From contig JAJRSK010000068.1 of assembly GCA_024278835.1 (NCBI GenBank), positions 1 to 64,000 on the forward strand: a stretch of 64,000 nt of DNA. Reading direction: 5' to 3'. The notes under the pieces were generated by a model that had not been told where the DNA came from, ran no database searches, and worked only from the letters and a program-made list of their open reading frames with translations. The stretch's first letter is position 1, and the number at the start of each line of letters is the position of its first letter. Positions 53,654-62,557 of the stretch are shown piece by piece. The position numbers were made by a program, and so were the translations under genes. Source of the stretch: Campylobacterales bacterium. Its GTDB lineage: Bacteria; Campylobacterota; Campylobacteria; Campylobacterales; QNZT01.

Positions 53654-54586
53654 CTATTTTTGTGAGATTTTAGCGAAATTTTCTATAAAAGTATCTACAA
53701 TTTTGATGACTTTTTTATTAAGCGTGATATTTAGCGTTAAGATAGAGAGTGGGATGTTAAATGTTTGCATCTTTACAGCATCCTTGGTGGTGGTCAAAAT
53801 ACTATCAGCACAGTACTTACTTAAAATGGCGTCTAACTCTCTCCCTGTGAATGCGTGGTGGTCGGGGAAATAAACCCTTTCTATATGGGCTGGGATAAAA
53901 GGCTCTAAGCGTTCAGGTTTGGAGATAGCAGTCACTAGCACCATCCTAGCGGTACTATTTTCTATATGTACCGCTCTTTTAAAATCATGATTCTCTTCTA
54001 GTACAAGGGTATCATGATATAGTGATTTTGGCTCGCGGTAAGGCCCTGCGGGGAGACAAAAGTTGTTGATATTGGGAAGATCTGGTTTGATTAAGATGTC
54101 TAGTTTTTTGATATGGCTTTTAGAAAATCCATCATCTAAAAATATTACTTGTGCTCCTAACTCTTTTGCTTTTTTTATCGCGAGTACTCTATCTTCTGAG
54201 ACGATAACTGAGGCAGAGGGTAGGGAGGTAGCAAAGAGCATTGCCTCATCCCCCGAGATATGGACATCTGTTAAAATCTTACCCTTATCACTTATCATGA
54301 TGAGCCCCTTAGATGCTCTTTTATAGCCTCTCAAAATGATGAAAATATCTTTTTTATCCTTGGCCAAAGCAAGAGTGACGGGGGTTTTACCAGCACCTCC
54401 TACTATCAAGTTGCCTATGGAAATGATAGGTATATGAAAATCTTCTGCTGTGGAAAACTTTCTTTTGAAGATAACAATCAGACAATAAAGCGCGCTAAAG
54501 GGTAATAATGTAAGGGAGAGTAATTTTTGTATGTGCGTTGGGTTGAAAAGATATTTTTCAACCCAAAAGTAGAACTTTTGATTCAT
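53654..54586 (-). CDS. lpxK: Tetraacyldisaccharide 4'-kinase
   Basis: A 310-residue lipid A kinase. An N-terminal hydrophobic helix (KLLSLTLLPFSALYCLIVIF) anchors it; the P-loop is VGGAGKTPVTLALAK, and VIFLDDGFSKSHIKK corresponds to the DDGFQH motif, here with Ser-Lys-Ser in place of Gln-His, as the family allows in some lineages. It phosphorylates the lipid A precursor at the 4' position. Confidence 0.88.
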   Translation of the reverse strand: MNQKFYFWVEKYLFNPTHIQKLLSLTLLPFSALYCLIVIFKRKFSTAEDFHIPIISIGNLIVGGAGKTPVTLALAKDKKDIFIILRGYKRASKGLIMISDKGKILTDVHISGDEAMLFATSLPSASVIVSEDRVLAIKKAKELGAQVIFLDDGFSKSHIKKLDILIKPDLPNINNFCLPAGPYREPKSLYHDTLVLEENHDFKRAVHIENSTARMVLVTAISKPERLEPFIPAHIERVYFPDHHAFTGRELDAILSKYCADSILTTTKDAVKMQTFNIPLSILTLNITLNKKVIKIVDTFIENFAKISQK

Positions 54587-54596
54587 CTATTTTTAA

Positions 54597-55730
54597 CTAA
54601 ACCCTAGTTTTTGCTGTCTCTTTAATCATCTCACAGACATATTTAACATCTTCATTACTCATAGAAGGGTAATTAGGAATAGAGAGAATTTGTTGAAAAT
54701 TGGTCAGTGCTATAGGGAAATCATTGACACGAAGTGAATACTTTTGCTTATAATAAGATAAAAGGTGCAGTGGTACATAGTGAAGGGCAGTAAAAACACC
54801 TTTTTCTCGTAATTCTCTAGCAAAGTCATCTCTATTTTTATCGATTTTTACGATGTATTGACTATAGATGTGTGAACTTGAAGTAGCTGGAATAGTCACA
54901 TGTTTGACATCTGCTAACTCTTTATCATAGATGGCAGCTATCTCTTTTCTTCTTTTGATAAATTTATCGACTTTTTGCAATTGTGCGATAGAAAATGCTG
55001 CTTCTAGTTCAGAGGTATCATACTTGATACCAATATCAACGACATCATAGATATAGCCTAGATTTCCATACTTGTCCCAACCCTTTGCCTCGATGGCATG
55101 GTGGCGAATTAGCTTGGCTCTCTCGTAAATTTTTTCATCATTGGTGGCAATCATACCGGTGTTTCCGATGGCATGCATCATCTGTGAAGAGAATGAGAAA
55201 GTGGCGATATCGCTACCACTTGCCCCTATCTTTCTTCCATCATATTCAGTACCTAGAGCATTGGAGGCATCTTCAATCACTTTGATATTGTTCTCTTTGG
55301 CTATTTTGTAAATTTCACCAAGCTTTGCACTTTGTCCCGCGATATGTGAGACAATGACACCTTTAAGTTTTTTGTGTTTGTGTTTGACGAGGGCTTCTTT
55401 GAGTTTATCTGGTGACATATTGTATGAATCAGCATCGATATCTACAAAGATAGGTTCAGCGTCAAAATGCCGCACTACTTCAGCAACGGTAGGGAAAGCA
55501 TTGACAGAAACAAGTATCTTATCACCACGTTTAAGTTCCATAGCAAACATGCTCAAGTGCATAGCAGCAGACCAACTAGAAGTAGAAACAGCATATTTAC
55601 ACCCTATATATTCGGCAAAAAGATCTTCTAACTCTTCTATTTTTGAGGCACCTTTGAGGGCTAGTACTTCATCAATTATAGATTTCTCGCTACTGTCGAT
55701 AGATGGTATGTAAAATGGTATTTCTTTCAT
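54597..55730 (-). CDS. DegT/DnrJ/EryC1/StrS-fold protein lacking the PLP lysine
   Basis: A 377-residue protein of the sugar aminotransferase fold: IPFYIPSIDSSEKSIIDEVL, CKYAVSTSSWSAAMHLSM, SVNAFPTVAEVVRHFDAEPIFVDID, VIEDASNALGTEYDGRKIG. Where family members read SFHxxKxxTTGEGGM, this one reads FSFSSQMMHAIGNTGMI, so Met stands at the Schiff-base lysine; I checked this against the DNA (TCACAGATGATGCATGCC). It is therefore unlikely to be an ordinary transaminase; a dehydratase-like or binding role, or a lysine supplied by another position, is possible. It sits between nadE and lpxK in one operon. Confidence 0.82.
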   Translation of the reverse strand: MKEIPFYIPSIDSSEKSIIDEVLALKGASKIEELEDLFAEYIGCKYAVSTSSWSAAMHLSMFAMELKRGDKILVSVNAFPTVAEVVRHFDAEPIFVDIDADSYNMSPDKLKEALVKHKHKKLKGVIVSHIAGQSAKLGEIYKIAKENNIKVIEDASNALGTEYDGRKIGASGSDIATFSFSSQMMHAIGNTGMIATNDEKIYERAKLIRHHAIEAKGWDKYGNLGYIYDVVDIGIKYDTSELEAAFSIAQLQKVDKFIKRRKEIAAIYDKELADVKHVTIPATSSSHIYSQYIVKIDKNRDDFARELREKGVFTALHYVPLHLLSYYKQKYSLRVNDFPIALTNFQQILSIPNYPSMSNEDVKYVCEMIKETAKTRV

Positions 55731-55739
55731 TCTTTTCCT

Positions 55740-56546
55740 TTATAGTTTAATATCACGTGGGTATAAAAAATCGTGTCCAATCGTACGCGAAGTCAGTTTC
55801 GCGATGAGTGGTGGACGACGTTTAAATTGGTTCTGGTAAATCTTTTTGATGGCCATATCTACCATCTCTTTTTCAAATCCCTTTTGAATCAACTCTTCAC
55901 GAGAGAGTCTATTTTCAACATACTCTTTTAGTACAGTGTCGATTTGGGCGTAGGTGTACCCTAAATCATCTTCATCACTTTGCCCTTCCCATAAATCCGC
56001 AGAAGGGGGTTTGTCGATGATGCTCTTAGGCACGCCTAAGTAGCTTGCAAATTCAAAGATTTCACTCTTATACATATCTCCGATAGGATTGATAGCCGAA
56101 GCTAAATCTCCAAACAATGTTACATAGCCTAAAAGCAGTTCACTTTTGTTACTCGTACCAAGGACAAGAGAAGACTCCCTTGCGGAGATATCAAAGAGGA
56201 CAGACATACGCATTCTGGCTGAAAAGTTTCCAATTCTCAGGTTATTTGAGTCCTTGTTGTTTTTATAAGCTTCAAGTAAGGAAGTAATATCCTCTTTCTC
56301 AACACGTAAATTGAATTTATCACAAAGTTCGAGGGCGTCATCTATGCTACTTTGAGAGGAGTACTTCGAAGGCATCATGATACAAAGAAGCTTATCATGA
56401 TAGGCTTCTTTGGCAAGGACTGCTACAACAGCAGAATCGATACCACCACTAAGTCCCAAAACACCACCATTGAGACCTGTTTTGAAGGTCTCTTCTTTTA
56501 AAAAGTTGACAAGATAATGCTTTACTAATTCAAATCTTTTTGACAT
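55740..56546 (-). CDS. nadE: NAD+ synthetase (ammonia-dependent)
   Basis: A 268-residue NadE: PP-loop GLSGGIDSAVVAVLAKEAY, NFSARMRMSVLFDISARESSLVLGTSNKSEL, and PPSADLWEGQSDEDDLGYTYAQIDTVL. No glutaminase domain, so ammonia is the nitrogen donor. The AYHDK sequence after the PP-loop comes from a TATCATGATA copy at 56393. First gene of the nadE-DegT-lpxK-argB-thrC run; 126 bp of non-coding DNA precede it with no striking feature. Confidence 0.95.
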   Translation of the reverse strand: MSKRFELVKHYLVNFLKEETFKTGLNGGVLGLSGGIDSAVVAVLAKEAYHDKLLCIMMPSKYSSQSSIDDALELCDKFNLRVEKEDITSLLEAYKNNKDSNNLRIGNFSARMRMSVLFDISARESSLVLGTSNKSELLLGYVTLFGDLASAINPIGDMYKSEIFEFASYLGVPKSIIDKPPSADLWEGQSDEDDLGYTYAQIDTVLKEYVENRLSREELIQKGFEKEMVDMAIKKIYQNQFKRRPPLIAKLTSRTIGHDFLYPRDIKL

Positions 56547-56672
56547 ATAATCCTCTTTTAAGTGCGGGAATTATACTAAAGTTTACCTTAATGAACTCTT
56601 CTATAATTATCACATTTCTTTAAGTCATCTTTAAAAGATACAATGGAGTTTAAATATTCCTTAAAAATTAAA

Positions 56673-58028
56673 CTATTTAAATAGACCTGCAGCTATGGCA
56701 CTATTTCCGCCTGTTAAGAGCTCTGGATTTTCAATCCCATATATCTTGTATAAGGTTGCCGCGATACTTAATGGTTCAAAAGCGTATGAAGAATTCTTTG
56801 GTTTTAGGTAAAGTCTATTGAGTCGGTCTGGATTGTATAGCTCTGTCTCTCCTACAACCCCTACAGAATTGAAAAATCCTTTTCCCCCTAGTAAAAAGAA
56901 GTTTTGATTGTTACCATGATCCCATCCTAGGGCTGAGTTTAAGTTCACGTTTCTCCCAAAATCACCAAATACCATGATAGAGATATTATTCTCTTTGCTC
57001 TCCGCTTTGATATGTGCCATAGCCGCAGCAAGTGCAGAAAATAGTGTTTCCATCCGTGTTACATACTCTCTTGCATCATTGTGATCATCCCAACCACCTA
57101 AGCCGTCATTACCTAAAGAGATGATTTTTGTATCTGGATTGCTAGAGAGGATATTGATAGCGGTTTGGAGTTTTTCACCAAAAGCATTATTGTTTGGATA
57201 TGTGATGCCTTCTGGCAAAGTTTTTTCTTTGATTTGATTGATAAAGGATTCCAGTGCGCTACGCTTTTTAAAGGCTTCTTTGATTTGTCCTTCTTCATTT
57301 TGAGATTGGGCAAGGGTATCCATAGAGATATTCACAGTAGCAGTAGTGTTCTGTTCATAGTCAGCTATTTGTCGTTCTTGCTCAGTATAGTAAAACCAGC
57401 GATTATCACGTGAACGTTCATAGGGATTGTCTAAGTTTTGATTGACGCCTACTGGGCTAAGATAGCCAGAGAGTGGTTTATCTCCTTTAGCATAAAAGGC
57501 AGACTCTCCTTCCATGGTGATAAATGGTAAAACGGTATTTTCGTTGATGACAGCATTTTTTTCCAAGATTTGGGCTAGTGTGGTGAAGATACCTGAACCT
57601 TCTTCTCTAAAAGTACCTCTTTGATTTTGTGCAACACATTCACCATGGGATTTGTTATTTGTCTCTTCACGGTGTGCTGAGTAGCAGGTACGAAAAACAT
57701 TGAGGTCACCACTAGCTAGCAAGGTCTCCATAAATGTACCTCCAGCTTCTTGCCAAAAGTGATTGGCAGTAGGGGTAATACCTCTAAAATAGCTATCATA
57801 GTTGCTTTGTGATGCTTTTTTTATCTCTTCTATATTTGTGATATTGCCTGAGAGTTCACTAGGACCTCCATAGAGAAATATCATGATAGTCTGGGCAGCA
57901 TTCTTATGGTATGTGTTGGCATTAAATCGTACAGCTGAGATATCTACATCAGTAGCATTTGAAAAGCTTGGTGCGAGTAGGGCAGTTCCCGTGGCAAGGG
58001 ATAATTTTATAAAGTTTCTTCTTTTCAT
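56673..58028 (-). CDS. DUF1501 family protein, Tat-exported
   Basis: A 451-residue protein starting with a Tat-type signal MKRRNFIKLSLATGTALLAPSFSNA. The body carries the DUF1501 blocks: MIFLYGGPSELSG, AHREETNNKSHGECVAQNQ, SLGNDGLGGWDDHND and VFGDFGRNVNLNSALGWDHGN. These proteins have an alkaline-phosphatase-like fold and are usually paired with DUF1800 proteins, as here with a 4-bp overlap. No enzymatic role is established. Confidence 0.88.
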   Translation of the reverse strand: MKRRNFIKLSLATGTALLAPSFSNATDVDISAVRFNANTYHKNAAQTIMIFLYGGPSELSGNITNIEEIKKASQSNYDSYFRGITPTANHFWQEAGGTFMETLLASGDLNVFRTCYSAHREETNNKSHGECVAQNQRGTFREEGSGIFTTLAQILEKNAVINENTVLPFITMEGESAFYAKGDKPLSGYLSPVGVNQNLDNPYERSRDNRWFYYTEQERQIADYEQNTTATVNISMDTLAQSQNEEGQIKEAFKKRSALESFINQIKEKTLPEGITYPNNNAFGEKLQTAINILSSNPDTKIISLGNDGLGGWDDHNDAREYVTRMETLFSALAAAMAHIKAESKENNISIMVFGDFGRNVNLNSALGWDHGNNQNFFLLGGKGFFNSVGVVGETELYNPDRLNRLYLKPKNSSYAFEPLSIAATLYKIYGIENPELLTGGNSAIAAGLFK

Positions 58029-59632
58029 GATTGTACCTTTTTATATTGGTATAGTGCGTTTAATCTTGATATATAATCTAAAATCAATACGCTGGCGTTG
58101 GTTCTTTCTGAAGTTTTAAGCAGGTTAAATCCTGAAACATAATCTAGGTTGCCTTCTTCCATTACTAGCATATGTTTTTCAAAAAGTGCTAACTCTTGGC
58201 TCGTTGCTTTACGAGATATTGTGCTTTGAAATAGATAGTGAATAAGTGAGTCGAGTGTACTTTTTATATCATCTTGTGAGAGGTTAAAACGACTTTCAGA
58301 AATGAAACTCGGTTTCCATCCATGCGAATCATAATCTTTATAGTTATTAAGCTTTTTAGGGTTCACATAACGTAACATTAGGTTTTCACGGATATATTTG
58401 TGATAGTTGATAAATGAGAGTGTATCCAAAGGAACGCGTTTTAATTTTCCTAATTTATACTTCATGGATGCTTGGTGCATCTCTTCTAGGGCATTTGAAA
58501 AGTTAGAAAATGTACGATGATAGTGTTTGTAGTCCATCTTCTTGCTCAAAGAATAAAAGGTCTCTTCAGCACTTTTAGCCCTGTTGCTGTCATAAAGATA
58601 TGTTTTTGAAAAGATGAGTTGCAATAGCACATCTTGCCAGTTTTGAGGATTAGAGGCGACAATATCTCTGATGGCACGTTCTTTTACATTTTTGCTACTT
58701 GTGGTTAAAAAGAAATCGACTAGTCTTGTAGTGACACCTTTTTGAAACTCTTTGGATTTGGCAAGTTCTCTATAAAAATCATCACCATTTGTGATACTTG
58801 TGTTAAAGAGAGACAGGGGTGTTGTATTTTCATTTAAGCCGATGACTAGGGTATCATTATCACGGTCTAGTTTCCAGTTTTGTAGGGCTTTTCCTGCGAT
58901 GGGTACTTTAGTATCATCAAATATAAGGGCATAAATCTCCATCATCTCACGCCCATTATCCTCAGGAGAGCGAAATCGTCTCCAATTATCAGAACTTATC
59001 ATATGCAAGTAGGTACTATAAGCCATGGTGGCATCTTCTTGGAGATTTCTTACCATGGCGTTATAGACCCGTTCGGTATTGGGTTCATGTGAGCTTTCGA
59101 GCTCATAAGCTGGAGAGAACATAATGGTTTGTGTGAGGATATAAGATATCCAGTTATCAAGATAATAAGCATCTAAATCATCCATCGCGTAAAAGCGTGC
59201 AAGGATATTGTCCACTTCGTCATTGGTATAGTTGGCATGAAAAAAGAAGTCATTATTCCGGATATAGTTCTCTATCTCCTCTTTATCATTTATCTGCTCT
59301 TTTAACTGGGCTTGAAGGGTAGAGATAAATGTACCACTATCGATACGCTCTTTTAGCTCTGGTAGTGGATAGCCAAAAAATAGGGTAGAGAGGAGTTTAT
59401 TTGCTACAAGTAGTTTATTCTCTTGGGAGAGGGCATTAAAGGCTTTATCATCTACTTGGGTGAGTTTATATGATGAGGCTGGTAAATCATGGGCGTAAAA
59501 TCGTAGACCTTTGTAGGTGAGGGAATATTTTGTGCCATCATCTACGATAGTATTGCTACCATCGTTGGGTTCTGAACTGCCACAGCCTATGAAGAGTAGG
59601 GTAGAGAGTAGTATGGGAGTAAATTTTTTCAT
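58025..59632 (-). CDS. DUF1800-like lipoprotein
   Basis: About 535 residues from the ATG at 59632 (MKKFTPILLSTLLFIGCGSS), which gives a lipoprotein signal with LFIGC lipobox; the track start at 59677 adds 15 residues. The body is helical, with NWISYILTQTIMFSPAYELES and REMMEIYALIFDDTKVPIAGKALQNW, matching DUF1800 (usually NVARELLELHTLG). It is paired with DUF1501; such pairs are widespread in marine bacteria with unknown surface function. Confidence 0.75.
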   Translation of the reverse strand: MKKFTPILLSTLLFIGCGSSEPNDGSNTIVDDGTKYSLTYKGLRFYAHDLPASSYKLTQVDDKAFNALSQENKLLVANKLLSTLFFGYPLPELKERIDSGTFISTLQAQLKEQINDKEEIENYIRNNDFFFHANYTNDEVDNILARFYAMDDLDAYYLDNWISYILTQTIMFSPAYELESSHEPNTERVYNAMVRNLQEDATMAYSTYLHMISSDNWRRFRSPEDNGREMMEIYALIFDDTKVPIAGKALQNWKLDRDNDTLVIGLNENTTPLSLFNTSITNGDDFYRELAKSKEFQKGVTTRLVDFFLTTSSKNVKERAIRDIVASNPQNWQDVLLQLIFSKTYLYDSNRAKSAEETFYSLSKKMDYKHYHRTFSNFSNALEEMHQASMKYKLGKLKRVPLDTLSFINYHKYIRENLMLRYVNPKKLNNYKDYDSHGWKPSFISESRFNLSQDDIKSTLDSLIHYLFQSTISRKATSQELALFEKHMLVMEEGNLDYVSGFNLLKTSERTNASVLILDYISRLNALYQYKKVQS

Positions 59633-59694
59633 TGAAAGCTCCTTATCGCTTTTCTTGAAGGTAATATCGTCGTACATAGTAAACTAAAATTTAC

Positions 59695-59724
59695 TGCATG
59701 AAAAAAAGAGATTTTTTTCATGCA
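59695..59724. repeat. Perfect 13-bp hairpin in a divergent intergenic region
   Basis: TGCATGAAAAAAA (59695-59707), loop GAGA, then TTTTTTTCATGCA (59712-59724). It lies between two divergent genes, so it is not a terminator for either; an operator, or the terminator of a small unseen transcript, is possible. Confidence 0.55.
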
Positions 59725-59810
59725 TTAAGTGAGGCAAAGATTACTAAATGAAACAACTTATGTTAGAATAATAGTTAAATAATATCAACCAATATTAAAC
59801 AGGGAGTATC

Positions 59811-60404
59811 ATGATAGTTAAGAAGCAGCCAATGGGGGTTTATCAAACTAATTGTTATATCGCAAGTATAGATGGAAAAGATTTTATTATTGATCCTGGT
59901 GTGGGGGCATTGGACTGGGTAGTTAAAAATGTCAAAAATCCTATCGCTATCCTCAATACCCATGGGCATTTTGACCATGTTTGGTCAAACCAAGAGGTAA
60001 AAGAAGCATTAAAGATTCCAATTTATGTGCCTAAAGAAGATGCATTTATGTTGCAAAAAGATCCTTTTGGGCAAGGCACACCACCAAGTGAACCTGATGT
60101 GTTGGTCACGGGAGATGAGATATTGATGTTGGATGGTGTGAAGGTTGAGTACATACACCTACCTGGGCATACACCGGGTAACTCTGTTATCATGATAGAT
60201 GATGGAATGTTTTGTGGTGACTTTGTTTTTGAAAACTCCATTGGTCGGGTGGATTTTCCCTTTTCCTCTCCTGAAGATATGAAAAAGAGTATTAAAAAGT
60301 TTTTATCTCTACCCTATGATAAGACACTTTACCCTGGTCATGGTAACAATACCTCTATAAAAGTAGAGCAGAGTCGTATATGTAATTGGCTAAATTATAT
60401 TTAA
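59811..60404 (+). CDS. Metallo-beta-lactamase fold hydrolase (glyoxalase II-like)
   Basis: A 197-residue MBL-fold hydrolase. The metal motif is NTHGHFDHVWSN, with later ligands in YIHLPGHTPGNSV, MFCGDFVFENSIGR and LYPGHGNNTS. Short length and lack of the C-terminal helical domain of true glyoxalase II suggest a general thioester or persulfide-type hydrolase. The start ATG is within a TATCATGATA copy at 59807; a second copy at 60188 encodes IMI in VIMIDDG. Confidence 0.87.
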   Translation: MIVKKQPMGVYQTNCYIASIDGKDFIIDPGVGALDWVVKNVKNPIAILNTHGHFDHVWSNQEVKEALKIPIYVPKEDAFMLQKDPFGQGTPPSEPDVLVTGDEILMLDGVKVEYIHLPGHTPGNSVIMIDDGMFCGDFVFENSIGRVDFPFSSPEDMKKSIKKFLSLPYDKTLYPGHGNNTSIKVEQSRICNWLNYI

Positions 60405-60464
60405 ATTAGGACAAAATAAGGTTTATTTAAGAGTAAGAATGTTATATTTGTATTAAATAATAAT

Positions 60465-60482
60465 AATTCTCCAATGAGAATT
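60465..60482. promoter_or_regulatory. Inverted repeat before the Fur-family gene, candidate operator
   Basis: AATTCTC-CAAT-GAGAATT, perfect 7-bp arms, 17 bp before the regulator ATG and flanked by AATAATAAT. Fur/PerR proteins often repress their own genes through A/T-rich repeats; binding here is inference. Confidence 0.4.
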
Positions 60483-60499
60483 TACTATAGGTGGGGAAA

Positions 60500-60907
60500 A
60501 TGAAAAATTGTGAACTGTTACTTAGAGAGAATGGTATCAAGGTGACACCACAGAGACTGAGTATAGTAGAAGAGTTATATGGTCAAGTACATATGAGTGT
60601 CGATGAGCTTTATGAGGCGATAAAAAAGAAGTTTCCTTCTATTTCGCTAGCAACGGTTTATAAAAATATCAACGCTATGCTTGAAAAAAGTTTTATCTTA
60701 GAGGTAAAGATACCTAATCAAAAGTCAAAATATGAGTTGGCCAAAGCGTCACACTCGCATGTGATGTGTGAGAGTTGTGGAAAAGTAGAGGATATCACCT
60801 TAGATTTACATGGTATCACAGAAATGGCAGCCAATTTGACTGACTATAAAATTAATGATGATGCTTTGGTATTGTCAGGCATTTGCCCAAGCTGTAAAGC
60901 TTCATAA
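60500..60907 (+). CDS. Fur-family regulator, PerR-like
   Basis: A 135-residue Fur-family repressor. The winged helix is at the N terminus (GIKVTPQRLSIVEELY, PSISLATVYKNINAMLE), the dimerisation domain carries the metal-site segment ASHSHVMCESCGKVEDI and the structural zinc pair CESC with CPSC at the end. The track begins at a GTG (60491); the ATG at 60500 has AGGTGGGG upstream. VMCESCGKVEDI rather than the Fur-type HHDHxxC pattern favours PerR. It probably controls peroxide or metal genes elsewhere. Confidence 0.85.
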   Translation: MKNCELLLRENGIKVTPQRLSIVEELYGQVHMSVDELYEAIKKKFPSISLATVYKNINAMLEKSFILEVKIPNQKSKYELAKASHSHVMCESCGKVEDITLDLHGITEMAANLTDYKINDDALVLSGICPSCKAS

Positions 60908-60987
60908 TCGCGCTTTATCCGCGCGTGGGCACTCTGCCGAAGAGTCTTAGCGAAGCGTAGCCATAAGGAGGTTTTACTCCGCTGGTG

Positions 60988-61737
60988 TCATAGCGATGAT
61001 ATACCATCGATAAATTGTCTGATAATGGGATTGTCGCTGGTTTTGAAAAACTCTGGTTCTCTTGCCGCTAGTACCTTGCCATCATAAAGCATAATCATCT
61101 AATCAGCTATCTTGAAACTTTCTTTTATATCATGTGAGATAACCACGGAGGTTGTTCCTAGTTCACGCTGAAGCTTGACTATCAATCTTGATATTAAATC
61201 ACTTGCGATAGGGTCTAGTCCAGAAGTAGGTTCATCATAGAGAATGATATCTGGTTTAAGGATAACGGTTCTAGCAATGGCCACCCTTTTTTGCATACCG
61301 CCTGAGAGTTCATCGGGAAAGAGGTGATTTACTTCATGGGGGTTTAGTCCTACCAATTTAAGAGCGATATCAACTTCTTTGTCAATTTCTTCTTTTTTCA
61401 TATTGGTATGTTCTTTGAGAGGAAAAGCGATGTTCTCATAGATATTCATACTATCAAATAACGCGCCAAACTGAAATGAAAAACCGATCTTTTTGCGTAT
61501 CTCTAAAAGCTCTTTTGGACTTTTTACTCCTACGTCTACACCTTCTACAAAGATATGTCCTGAGGTGGGTTTTAATAGTCCTACCATGAGCTTGATAACA
61601 GTGGATTTTCCTGTACCAGAAGGTCCCATAACCACAGCAACACTTCCTTCTTTAATGGCAAAATTTAATCCTCTTAAAACCTTTTTTTCACCAAAATATT
61701 TATGAACGTCATCAAAGACTATGATATTATTTTCGAT
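60988..61737 (-). pseudogene. MlaF-like ABC ATPase with lost start codon and in-frame amber stop
   Basis: The track shows only 61099-61635, but the family reads through both ends. Upstream in frame is ENNIIVFDDVHKYFGEKKVL, which should be preceded by Met; the codon there (61735-61737) is ATC, six bases after a good AGGAG. Downstream, SFKIAD is followed by TAG (61099) and then MIMLYDGKVLAAREPEF to GISSL, the normal MlaF tail, ending at 60988. Core motifs GPSGTGKST, LSGGMQKRVAIART and ILYDEPTSGLDP are intact. MlaF drives lipid trafficking to or from the outer membrane with MlaE and MlaD, neither of which is here. Two lesions suggest a decaying orphan copy; ATC initiation with readthrough is less likely. 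Confidence 0.72.
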
Positions 61738-62557
61738 TGTTTTCTCCTATAGTCAGGGTAAATCCTCTATCAAATCCAGCCAAATCTTTATAAAAGTCTG
61801 CCTCGCCTAAGCCCTTTGTCTTAAAATACTTTGAAAGTGGCTCTTTTTGATCATACCCCATTTCACAACACAAATAGCAGTTGTCATGATAGGCGGCGAT
61901 ATCTATGATGTTTTTTAAGACTTCATCTCCCACCTGTCCACCAAAAAGGGCGATATCAGGTTCATAAGAGAGGTTGTTTTCCACCTTGGCATCATCAGCG
62001 ATATAGGGTGGATTTGAGACGATGATATCAAATTTTTCTTGGATATCTATGAGGTAGGGGGTATGGATAAAAGTGATTTTATCTTCAACGCCAAAACGCT
62101 TTGCATTGATTTTGGCAACGAGGATAGCTTCTTGGGAGATATCGGTAGCTGTGATGCTAACATCGTCTACAAGTAGGGCTATCAGACAAGATATAATACC
62201 GCTGCCAACCCCTATCTCAGCGATAGTGGGTTTATGCAGTGTCTGTGCAAGTTGTACTACTTTATCGACAAGTATTTCGGTTTCAGGACGGGGGATTAAA
62301 GCCCCTTTTTGGATAAAAAAATCTCGTGCATAGAAGCTAGCTGATTGGGTGATATACTCTATAGGTTCATCTGCTTGTGCACGTCGTATCAAGCCAAAGT
62401 AGTCATCAGGGTTTTTTAAGACTTCATTCTCTTTGAGTATGAGTTGTAGGGAATCAATGCCTAGATGATGGGAGAGGAGGATGCGTGCTTCTTTCCCATT
62501 TTGAAGTGCTTTGCCCCCTTGCTTTAATGCCTCTTTGATGGTCACGTGCTTGGACAA
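61727..62557 (-). CDS. prmC: Release factor glutamine methyltransferase
   Basis: A 276-residue PrmC/HemK enzyme that methylates the GGQ glutamine of release factors. N-terminal helical domain (ARILLSHHLGIDSLQLIL), SAM motif IAEIGVGSGIISCLIAL and catalytic FDIIVSNPPYIADDA. Its 3' end overlaps the broken MlaF-like gene, and its start overlaps the M48 peptidase gene. Confidence 0.94.
   Translation of the reverse strand: MSKHVTIKEALKQGGKALQNGKEARILLSHHLGIDSLQLILKENEVLKNPDDYFGLIRRAQADEPIEYITQSASFYARDFFIQKGALIPRPETEILVDKVVQLAQTLHKPTIAEIGVGSGIISCLIALLVDDVSITATDISQEAILVAKINAKRFGVEDKITFIHTPYLIDIQEKFDIIVSNPPYIADDAKVENNLSYEPDIALFGGQVGDEVLKNIIDIAAYHDNCYLCCEMGYDQKEPLSKYFKTKGLGEADFYKDLAGFDRGFTLTIGENNRK

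Noticed and set aside
60908-60987. Short hairpins after the Fur-family gene (ACTCT/AGAGT, GGAG/CTCC)
   Set aside because: Stems of four or five bases only; a repeat element remnant or weak terminator cannot be told from chance.
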